DNA of 32,315 nucleotides from CAYNQN01 sp964530525. GTDB lineage: Bacteria; Actinomycetota; Acidimicrobiia; Acidimicrobiales; Acidimicrobilacustridaceae. The stretch lies in assembly GCA_964530525.1 (NCBI GenBank), contig CAZHBH010000020.1, forward strand, positions 1 to 32,315. Direction: 5' to 3'. Below the pieces are notes generated by a model. That model was not told where the DNA came from and searched no databases. It saw only the letters and a program-made list of their open reading frames with translations. The position numbers were made by a program, and so were the translations under genes. Within the stretch, counting starts at the first letter, position 1, and every line of letters begins with the position of its first letter. Shown in pieces: positions 13,793-19,919 of the stretch.

Positions 13793-14650
13793 GTGCGCGT
13801 CCTGGTGACGGGGGCACGCGGCCAGGTGGGCACCGAGCTGGTGGCCCGCTTCGAGGCCGACGGCCGCCACGAGGTGGTGGGCTTCGACCACTCGTCTCTT
13901 GACGTGGGCGACCGGGCCAGCGTGCTCGGGGCCATCGGTTCGGTGAGGCCGGACGCGATCGTCCACCCCGCCGCGTGGACGGCTGTGGATGCATGCGAGG
14001 GTGATCCCGAGAGGGCGTGGAGGGTGAACGCCCTAGGGCCCAGGCACGTCGCGGAGGGGGCACGACTGGTCGGTGCGCACCTGGTGCACCTCTCCACCGA
14101 CTACGTGTTCGACGGCACCAAGGCCGCTCCCTACGTGGAGTGGGACGAGCCGAGCCCGCGTTCGGTGTACGGAGCGACCAAGTTGGCGGGCGAGAGAGAG
14201 GTGCTCGCCGGATCGCCCGGCTCCACCGTGGTGCGAACCAGCTGGGTGTGCGGCGCCCACGGGGCGAACATGGTGAAGACCATCCTGCGGTTGGCCGGGG
14301 AGCACGACACGCTCAGCTTCGTCGACGACCAGCGTGGCCACCCCACCTTCGCCGACGACCTGGCGGCCGCCATCCACCTGCTGGTGGTGGAGCGGCGTCC
14401 AGGTGTCTTCCACCTGACCAACCAGGGTGCCGTGAGCTGGTACGAGTTCGCACAGGCGGTGCTGGAGGCGGCAGGCCTCGACCCTGATCGCGTCAAGCCG
14501 GTGTCCACCGCCGAGCTCCAACCGCCCCGCCCGGCGCCTCGCCCGGCCAACTCGGTCCTCGACAACGCTGCGTGGCGCCTCTCGGGGCTTGCGACGACCG
14601 CCGACTTCCGCGAGCCCCTCGCCAGGCTGGTGGCCCAGCTCACGAGCTAG
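13793..14650 (+). CDS. rmlD: dTDP-4-dehydrorhamnose reductase
   Basis: It reduces dTDP-4-keto-L-rhamnose to dTDP-L-rhamnose, the last step of the pathway. The 285-aa SDR has the VTGARGQVGTEL nucleotide loop, HPAAWTAVDACE, STDYVFDG, the catalytic YGATK (Tyr126, Lys130), and the family's RTSWVCG and FHLTNQG motifs. GTG start 3 nt after rmlB. With rmlA upstream it completes the pathway if the atypical RmlC is functional. The product rhamnose is probably used by the glycosyltransferases at 21272-28737. Confidence 0.94.
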   Translation: MRVLVTGARGQVGTELVARFEADGRHEVVGFDHSSLDVGDRASVLGAIGSVRPDAIVHPAAWTAVDACEGDPERAWRVNALGPRHVAEGARLVGAHLVHLSTDYVFDGTKAAPYVEWDEPSPRSVYGATKLAGEREVLAGSPGSTVVRTSWVCGAHGANMVKTILRLAGEHDTLSFVDDQRGHPTFADDLAAAIHLLVVERRPGVFHLTNQGAVSWYEFAQAVLEAAGLDPDRVKPVSTAELQPPRPAPRPANSVLDNAAWRLSGLATTADFREPLARLVAQLTS

Positions 14651-14742
14651 GGCGGTACCGGCGAGGCTCCCAGGGCGGGTCGGTGCGACGCCGCCGCCAC
14701 TGGTGCTGGCGGCACCTCGACCGCCAGGACGGGACGACCGAG

Positions 14743-14766
14743 CGCCGCCCGCTGCGGTGGGCGGCG
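14743..14766 (+). terminator. Hairpin terminator after rmlD
   Basis: CGCCGCCC (14743-14750) pairs with GGGCGGCG (14759-14766), extendable inward by two pairs to a TGCG loop. It sits in the 132-bp gap 14651-14782, just before the -10 of the MauE-like gene. A smaller GGTGC/GCACC hairpin lies at 14702-14716. The gap holds no gene. Confidence 0.5.
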
Positions 14767-14770
14767 GCCC

Positions 14771-14776
14771 TACAGT
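14771..14776 (+). promoter_or_regulatory. Putative -10 element, leaderless mauE-like gene
   Basis: TACAGT is followed by 6 nt and then GTG 14783; no Shine-Dalgarno sequence is present. This is one of the clearest leaderless-type starts in the window and separates the Mau-like operon from rmlCBD. Confidence 0.5.
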
Positions 14777-14782
14777 GTTGGC

Positions 14783-15391
14783 GTGATCGAGCTCGCCGGT
14801 CCTCTGGCGGTCGTTGCCCTCACCCTCGCAGCGGGGGGGTTGTTCAAGCTGGTCGACCCGGGCCCCACCGCAGCCATGCTGAGTGCCCTCTCACCACGAC
14901 TCGCTTCTGCCAGAAGCGGCGCTCTGGCTCGCGGCGTGGGATTCGTGGAGGTGCTCGTGGGCATGTGGGCGGCGCTCGTGGGCGGGCCCGCCGCCTACGT
15001 GCTGGCGGGCCTGTTCGCCGTGTTCGCGGTGGTGATGGCCCGCCTGGTGGCCATGGGCCCGGCGGCCTCGTCGTGCGGTTGCTTCGGAACCCTCTCCACG
15101 CGCCCCACCGCGGTGCACGTGGTGACCGACGCCCTCGCTGCGGCCGTGGCCCTTGCGGCAGCGCTCACCGCGACACCGGGGATCCTCGGAGCCGTCCGAG
15201 AGCTGGGAGGAGTGCTGGGAGCGGTCTTCGTGCCGCTGGTGGCCCTGGGTGCGTGGGCGCTCGTGGCGGTGGTGACCGTCCTTCCCGACGCCCTGGATGC
15301 CGCGGGTCGGGGCGGGCCGCCCTCGGGACCCATGTTCCACCTGGTGGAAGCCCGGGCCGGCGATCGTCGGCGGGGCCGCGGGCGGGCGTGA
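14783..15391 (+). CDS. MauE/DoxX-family redox-associated membrane protein
   Basis: A 202-aa polytopic protein with four or more hydrophobic helices (about 5-22, 52-66, 70-90, 112-130 and 140-165). After the third helix comes SSCGCFG (Cys98, Cys100), the CxCFG signature of MauE. In methylotrophs MauE is needed with MauD for export and disulfide formation of the methylamine dehydrogenase small subunit. The C-terminus is a short basic tail. The stop overlaps the start of the light-chain-like gene by 4 nt (GTGA), which ties the two together. The family call rests on topology and motif; the partner here is not a classical amine dehydrogenase. Confidence 0.8.
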   Translation: MIELAGPLAVVALTLAAGGLFKLVDPGPTAAMLSALSPRLASARSGALARGVGFVEVLVGMWAALVGGPAAYVLAGLFAVFAVVMARLVAMGPAASSCGCFGTLSTRPTAVHVVTDALAAAVALAAALTATPGILGAVRELGGVLGAVFVPLVALGAWALVAVVTVLPDALDAAGRGGPPSGPMFHLVEARAGDRRRGRGRA

Positions 15392-16869
15392 GAGCCACTT
15401 CGGCGCTGGCGGACCAGGCAGCGGGCTTGCTGGCCCCGCGCTTCGGCCGGCGCGGCTTCTTCGCCCGCAGCGCGGTGGTCGGAAGCGCCCTGGCCGTGAA
15501 CCCGCTGGGGTACGTACTGGAGCCCAAGAGCGCCTACGCGGCGGTGTGCAGCTGCGCAGGGTCCAGCTGCGATTGCGGCTCGCTCTGCTGCGACGGCTAC
15601 ACCGAGTTCTGCTGCACGACCACCGGGTCCAACAGCTGCCCACCGGGCACCCTGCTGGGCGGCTGGTGGAAGGTGGACGGAACCGAGTTCTGCGGCGGCC
15701 CCCGCTACTACATGGACTGCAACGCACCCTGCAACGGGTGTGGCTGCGGGGGGAGCGGGATATGCGGCGGCGAGTGCTCGGGCACCGGCTGCGGGTGCGC
15801 CGGTGGGTCCTGTGACAACCGCAAGGCCGGCTGCACGCTGTTCCGCTACGGCCAGTGCAACCAGCACGTGGCGTGCCTAGGACCCATCGTCTGCCGGGTC
15901 GTCACCTGCGTGCCGCCCTGGGCCCTCGATCCCAGCTGCACCGGGACCGTGAGGGTCGACAACGCCACGGCCGGGCACGACCGGGCTTGCCTTCACGCCG
16001 TTGCGGGCCACATCGACTTCGCCGGCGAGCTGCAGGTCGGCGCCCGGATCGGCGGCTGGGCGCTCGACTTCGACGGCACGGAACCCGTGGGGGTGCACGT
16101 GTACGTCGACGGCCAGCTGAGGGCCCAGTCGGTCGCCGACCGCCCCCGGCCGGACGTCGCGGCGGCATACCCCGGGTGGGGAGACGCCCACGGCTTCGAC
16201 GTCGTGGTCCCGCTGGCCGCGGGGGCCACCTACGAGGTGTGCGTGTACGGCATCAACTCCGGCTACGGCTCGACCAACCCCCTCTTGGGTTGCAGGCACG
16301 TCACCGTCACCGGATCGGGAGGGTTCCTGGACGTGCCGGTCGACCACCCGTTCGCCGACGAGATCGGGTGGCTTGCAGGTTCCGGGATCGCGAACGGATT
16401 CGACGACGGAACCTTCCGTCCATCGGCGACGGTCACGCGCCAGGCGGCCGCTGCCTTCCTGTGGCGGTTGTACGCCAGAGCCGGTGGGAGCCCGTCTCCT
16501 GGGTCAGGGGGCTTCGCCGACGTCCCCGCAGGCCACCCGTTCGCGGCCGAGATCAGGTGGATGGCGAGCTCTGGCATCTCCACGGGATTCGACGACGGGA
16601 CCTTCCAGCCAACGGCCCCGGTGAGCCGCCAGGCGATGGCGGCCTTCCTGTCGAGGCTCTACTCGATCATGGGTGGCCAGCCCGATCCCCCCGGCACCGG
16701 AGCCTTCTCCGACGTACCCCCCGATCACCGGTTCGCTTCGGAGATCGGCTGGCTCGCCGCGTCCGAGGTGGCGAACGGCTTCGAGGACGGGACGTTCAGG
16801 CCCGGCCTGCCCGTGACGCGCCAGGCGACGGCCACCTTCCTCAACAGGTTCTGGGAGCTGGCGACGTGA
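15388..16869 (+). CDS. Methylamine-dehydrogenase-light-chain-like cysteine-rich protein fused to three SLH-like repeats
   Basis: A 493-aa exported protein. The N-terminus has a Tat-like signal (FGRRGFFARS at 19-28, hydrophobic segment, YAA near 50-52). Residues 54-184 hold 25 cysteines and match the MADH light chain in outline: Cys-rich pairs, GSNSCPPGT (80-88), then a Trp-containing strand (Trp93/Trp94) and further Cys pairs. TTQ needs a second Trp; at the matching place (CNQHVACLG) residue 162 appears to be Ala, so the cofactor is probably absent. Residues about 212-308 are the GWALD/HVYVDG/NPLLGCR module shared with the gene at 6838. Three SLH-like repeats start near 313, 376 and 440. GTG 15388 overlaps the mauE-like stop. 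Likely a disulfide-rich surface protein. Confidence 0.8.
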   Translation: MRATSALADQAAGLLAPRFGRRGFFARSAVVGSALAVNPLGYVLEPKSAYAAVCSCAGSSCDCGSLCCDGYTEFCCTTTGSNSCPPGTLLGGWWKVDGTEFCGGPRYYMDCNAPCNGCGCGGSGICGGECSGTGCGCAGGSCDNRKAGCTLFRYGQCNQHVACLGPIVCRVVTCVPPWALDPSCTGTVRVDNATAGHDRACLHAVAGHIDFAGELQVGARIGGWALDFDGTEPVGVHVYVDGQLRAQSVADRPRPDVAAAYPGWGDAHGFDVVVPLAAGATYEVCVYGINSGYGSTNPLLGCRHVTVTGSGGFLDVPVDHPFADEIGWLAGSGIANGFDDGTFRPSATVTRQAAAAFLWRLYARAGGSPSPGSGGFADVPAGHPFAAEIRWMASSGISTGFDDGTFQPTAPVSRQAMAAFLSRLYSIMGGQPDPPGTGAFSDVPPDHRFASEIGWLAASEVANGFEDGTFRPGLPVTRQATATFLNRFWELAT

Positions 16870-16877
16870 GAACCCGA

Positions 16878-16923
16878 CCTCCGACGGCGCTCCTCACCGC
16901 TCGGGTGGACCCTTCACCGGAGG
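16878..16923 (+). promoter_or_regulatory. Inverted repeat overlapping the mauD-like Shine-Dalgarno
   Basis: CCTCCG (16878-16883) is complementary to CGGAGG (16918-16923), which contains the strong ribosome binding site GGAGG 7 nt before GTG 16931. Pairing would hide the site and set MauD-like output below the upstream genes. The 34-nt loop makes this tentative. Confidence 0.25.
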
Positions 16924-16930
16924 GCCGGCC

Positions 16931-17734
16931 GTGATCGTGTTGGTGATCGTGCAAGGTGTCGTGCTGGCGCTCTTGCTGGTGCTGGTCGTGGGCTTGCTGA
17001 GGAGCCACGCGGAGATCCTCCGACGGCTGCACGAGCTGGGGGCGGGCGTCTACGACGAGGCCGCGGACGGAGCCCGGGCATCCGGCGCCCCCGCGGGGAC
17101 GAACGGCTCCGTCGAGCTGCGCACGCGCCCAGGGGTGGCCACTCCCAGGCCAGGTGCGACCGCTGCCGTCGACCTGGTGGGGACGACACCACGGGGAGCA
17201 GCTCGCTCGGTGAGCGTGATGGGGGTTCCGCACTCGACGCTCCTCGCGTTCTTGTCGAGCGGCTGCGGTACGTGCGCGGGCTTCTGGGATGCCTTCCGCG
17301 ACGGAGCTGGCGATGAGCTCTACGACAACGGAGTGCGTCTCGTGGTGGTCACCAGGGGGACGGAGGCGGAGAGCCCCGCGGTGGTGCAGGGCCTGGCGCC
17401 CAAGGGTCCGCCCACGCTCATGTCGACGGCGGCGTTCGAGGCCTACGAGGTGCCCATGAGCCCCTACTTCATAATGGTCGACGGCCCCAGCGGGAAGGTG
17501 GTCGGCGAGGGTGCCGCCACTACCTGGTCGCAGGTGCGGGACCTCTTGGGACAGGCCCTGGCCGACTCAGGCCCGCGGGGTGAGGACCGCGAGGCGAGGG
17601 TGGACGCCGAGCTCCGGCGTGCGGGGATAGCGCCGGGGCACCCGAGCCTGTATCCGGCCGCATCCGCAGACCCGCCGCCCGGATCGGAGTGGTCGGAGCC
17701 CCCCGGGCGTCGCGTCGGGGGTGACGGCCCGTGA
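16931..17734 (+). CDS. MauD-like membrane-anchored thioredoxin-fold protein
   Basis: The 267-aa product has one N-terminal membrane helix (about 3-23), a variable linker, and a thioredoxin-like domain from about residue 95. The active-site motif is CGTC at 112-115 in LLAFLSSGCGTCAGFW, with a cis-Pro candidate in VPMSPYF. Helix plus thioredoxin-fold CxxC is the MauD arrangement; MauD assists disulfide formation or isomerisation in the MADH light chain, here probably in the 25-Cys protein just upstream. GGAGGG lies 6 nt before the GTG start. The C-terminal 60 residues are polar and low-complexity. The stop overlaps the next start (GTGA). Confidence 0.8.
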   Translation: MIVLVIVQGVVLALLLVLVVGLLRSHAEILRRLHELGAGVYDEAADGARASGAPAGTNGSVELRTRPGVATPRPGATAAVDLVGTTPRGAARSVSVMGVPHSTLLAFLSSGCGTCAGFWDAFRDGAGDELYDNGVRLVVVTRGTEAESPAVVQGLAPKGPPTLMSTAAFEAYEVPMSPYFIMVDGPSGKVVGEGAATTWSQVRDLLGQALADSGPRGEDREARVDAELRRAGIAPGHPSLYPAASADPPPGSEWSEPPGRRVGGDGP

Positions 17735-18216
17735 GCGGGCTCGTGGCCTACGGCCTGTCGGTGCAACCCCCTTCGGGCTGGGAGGGCGAGATCTACCGGC
17801 GCGCGCCCGAAGGTGCGACCATCGCGAGCCTGGCGGCTCCATCGCCGCCGGTGCCCATAGTCCACATGGCCAACTTCGCGCTCCCCGCCGACAGAGGCGA
17901 CTACGGGGGAGGGGCCGTGGAGCTCATGGGCAGCGGCGGGATATTCATCTCCCTGCTCGAGCACGACCCGGCGGAGGCCGCGATGGAGCTCTTCGCCGCC
18001 AGGGGGACGCCGTGGCCGCTCGTGCCCTCCGACTTCCACCCTCAGCAGATGCAGCGACCCATCCCCGGCCAGGCGGGATGCCAGCGGTTCTTCTCGGTGG
18101 CGTCTCGAGCGTTCTGCCTGTACGTGGCGATCGGCAGCTACCGAACCCGCGAGCTGCTGGTGCGGGAGGTGAACGCAGCGCTCAGCTCGGTGAAGATCGC
18201 CGAGCTGGCGAGCTGA
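17731..18216 (+). CDS. Conserved-looking hypothetical protein of the Mau-like operon
   Basis: The 161-aa product is not recognised. It starts at a GTG overlapping the MauD-like stop, so it is almost certainly co-translated. It has no signal peptide or membrane helix. The sequence opens YGLSVQPPSGWEGEIYRR, like a short beta-strand domain, and has two cysteines (117 and 129) that could form a disulfide or react with the neighbouring redox proteins. FFSVASRAFCLYVAIG is a hydrophobic strand pair, too short and polar at its ends to be a clear membrane helix. Coding character is good (GC-rich third positions, tight overlap). It may be an adaptor or chaperone of the system; this is inferred from position only. 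Confidence 0.75.
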   Translation: MSGLVAYGLSVQPPSGWEGEIYRRAPEGATIASLAAPSPPVPIVHMANFALPADRGDYGGGAVELMGSGGIFISLLEHDPAEAAMELFAARGTPWPLVPSDFHPQQMQRPIPGQAGCQRFFSVASRAFCLYVAIGSYRTRELLVREVNAALSSVKIAELAS

Positions 18217-18232
18217 GGCGGAGGCCCGACCG

Positions 18233-19027
18233 CTACCTGGGTGAGCTGACGAGCTCGGCCGTCCGCTCTGGAGAGCTGCGCAGCGAAGCGTGCCACTTGG
18301 CGGCGAGCAGGGCAGCTGCGACCACGATCACGACGCCGGCCGCCCAGGCGCCCAGAGCGAGGCCGGCCGCTGCCGCCCCGACCGCCGCCTGCACCACAAC
18401 CACCGACCATCGAACCGGCTGGGCCAGGGCGTCGAAGCGTCGGTGGAAGGCCGTGAGGCGGGCTGGTGTGGTGATGCGGAGGCCGGCCAGGACGGCGAGG
18501 CCCCTGGCGGCTCCGAAGACCAGGCACACGGCCACCGCGACGAAGGGGTCTGCGCTCAGCGATGCGAAGGCGACCGTCGCGTAGACGGCCGCGGTCATGA
18601 TGTAGGTGGCGAGTCCCGTCCCGATCTGCCACCCGAACCCGGATGCGTAGACCCAGCGGCGGTAGCGCCCGAACCACAGCTCGTTCACCTGGCGCCGGTG
18701 GTGGGGGAGCGGCGGTCCGGCGATGCCCGCGTCCATCGCGGCGCAGGCGAGGACCACGACGGCTCCCAGGGCGAGCGTGGTCGACGACGACAGCTCCACC
18801 CGGCCGACGACCCAGGCCCCCGCTGCGGTCGCCACGCCCAGGGTCAGGGCCCCCACTACGGCTCCGAGGATGAACCAGGCGGCCGTGGCGGCGTACCGAT
18901 GGCCCCTCGCCCGCTCGCTCAGCGGCGTCATCGAGGACAGCATCGAGAGCCCGCAGGGCGACCAGGTGGAGCGCAGCGCAGCTGCGAGGGCCAGTACGCA
19001 CGCCAGAGCAAGCAACTCAGTGCTCAT
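18233..19027 (-). CDS. CcdA/DsbD-like polytopic membrane protein
   Basis: The 264-aa product has six or more hydrophobic helices. The first carries TWSPCGLSML (Cys25), resembling the SPC motif of CcdA/DsbD transmembrane reductases; another intramembrane Cys is Cys168 (AVAVCLVFGAARG), and Cys10 and Cys95 also exist. CcdA-like proteins pass electrons from cytoplasmic thioredoxin across the membrane to extracytoplasmic thioredoxin-fold partners, and the MauD-like CGTC protein is next door. The gene is convergent to the operon, 16 nt from it. A TAGCAT -10 lies 9 nt before its ATG. The assignment is by motif and context; an unrelated membrane protein is possible. Confidence 0.6.
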   Translation of the reverse strand: MSTELLALACVLALAAALRSTWSPCGLSMLSSMTPLSERARGHRYAATAAWFILGAVVGALTLGVATAAGAWVVGRVELSSSTTLALGAVVVLACAAMDAGIAGPPLPHHRRQVNELWFGRYRRWVYASGFGWQIGTGLATYIMTAAVYATVAFASLSADPFVAVAVCLVFGAARGLAVLAGLRITTPARLTAFHRRFDALAQPVRWSVVVVQAAVGAAAAGLALGAWAAGVVIVVAAALLAAKWHASLRSSPERTAELVSSPR

Positions 19028-19036
19028 CGCGACCCG

Positions 19037-19042
19037 ATGCTA
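19037..19042 (-). promoter_or_regulatory. Putative -10 element for the CcdA-like gene
   Basis: On the minus strand TAGCAT is followed by 9 nt and the ATG ending at 19027, a near-leaderless arrangement. It is back to back with the plus-strand -10 at 19064. Confidence 0.45.
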
Positions 19043-19063
19043 GGCCAGCACCGGCCTCGCTGG

Positions 19064-19069
19064 TAGCGT
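19064..19069 (+). promoter_or_regulatory. Putative -10 element for the ABC exporter operon
   Basis: TAGCGT in the gap between divergent genes. Transcription would start near 19076, downstream of the first possible GTG (19068), which argues for the later TTG start at 19113. Confidence 0.35.
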
Positions 19070-19112
19070 GCCGGGGCTTGCGCGACCACCTCCCACAGGA
19101 CTGCTCTGCCCA

Positions 19113-19919
19113 TTGAAAGCCGCCACCGAGCTCTGGACCTATCGGAACCTGGTCTACAACTTCGCCCAGCGAGAGCTGAGGGCGCGCTACAAGAAGAGCC
19201 TCCTCGGCTGGGTCTGGTCGCTGATCAACCCCGCCTCGATGCTGCTCATCTACAGCGTCGTGTTCGGCCTGTTCCTTCGGGTCACGCCTCCCCCGGCCGG
19301 CAACGGCCAGGAGATCTTCGCCCTGTACCTCTTCGCGGGCCTCGTGGTCTGGAACTTCTTCAGCGGCACGGTGAACGGCGCCATAGCAGCGCTGCAGGGA
19401 TCGGGGGGCCTGCTGAACAAGGTGTACTTCCCGCCCGAGATCCCCGCCATCGCGAACATGCTCACGGTCGCGCTCCAGGCGGTCATCGAGACGGCGATCC
19501 TCGCCGTGGTGATGATCGCCTTCAACAACGTCAGCTGGACCTACCTGCTCTTCCCCTTCGTGCTGCTGTTCGTGGCCATGTTCGCCCTCGGCCTCGGGTT
19601 GTTCCTCAGCGTCTTCAACGTCTACTACCGCGACGTGGGCTACCTGGTCGGCATCGGCATGCAGCTCCTCTTCTACGCGACCCCGATCGTGTGGCCGCTC
19701 ACCATCTTCGAAGGTCGCAGCTTCGAGGAGACCGCCACCCGCATCGTGAGCCTCAACCCGCTCACCCAGTACGTGGAGTGGATGCGAGACGCCTTCTACG
19801 ACCTCACCCTTCCCAGCCCGATCTCGGTGGTGGGTGTGGTGCTGGTCTCAACCCTCACCCTGTGGGTGGGCTGGGCGGTGTTCCGCCGCAAGGCTCGTGA
19901 CATAGCGGAGGAGCTGTGA
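19113..19919 (+). CDS. wzm: Polysaccharide ABC exporter, ABC-2 type permease (Wzm-like)
   Basis: A 268-aa membrane protein of the ABC-2 family that exports lipid-linked glycans. It opens with the family's amphipathic start (LWTYRNLVYNFAQRELRARYKKSLLGWVWSL in order), then NPASMLLIYSVVFGLF and five more helices; the conserved NP...YVEWMRDAFYD segment lies before the last helix. TTG 19113 was chosen: the longer GTG 19068 start would overlap a probable -10 element and adds a Pro-rich stretch unlike relatives. An ACAGGAC sequence upstream may serve as ribosome binding site. The stop overlaps the ATPase gene (GTGA). Part of the surface-glycan island. Confidence 0.9.
   Translation: MKAATELWTYRNLVYNFAQRELRARYKKSLLGWVWSLINPASMLLIYSVVFGLFLRVTPPPAGNGQEIFALYLFAGLVVWNFFSGTVNGAIAALQGSGGLLNKVYFPPEIPAIANMLTVALQAVIETAILAVVMIAFNNVSWTYLLFPFVLLFVAMFALGLGLFLSVFNVYYRDVGYLVGIGMQLLFYATPIVWPLTIFEGRSFEETATRIVSLNPLTQYVEWMRDAFYDLTLPSPISVVGVVLVSTLTLWVGWAVFRRKARDIAEEL

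Noticed and set aside
14572..15387. Upstream in-frame extension of the light-chain-like gene
   Set aside because: The extension covers rmlD's end, an intergenic hairpin and the MauE-like gene in another frame. The GTG at 15388 gives a Tat signal right at the N-terminus and a GTGA overlap.
14783..17734. Methylamine utilisation operon
   Set aside because: No heavy chain, MauG or amicyanin gene is present in the window, and the second TTQ tryptophan seems missing, so an amine-oxidising function is not supported.
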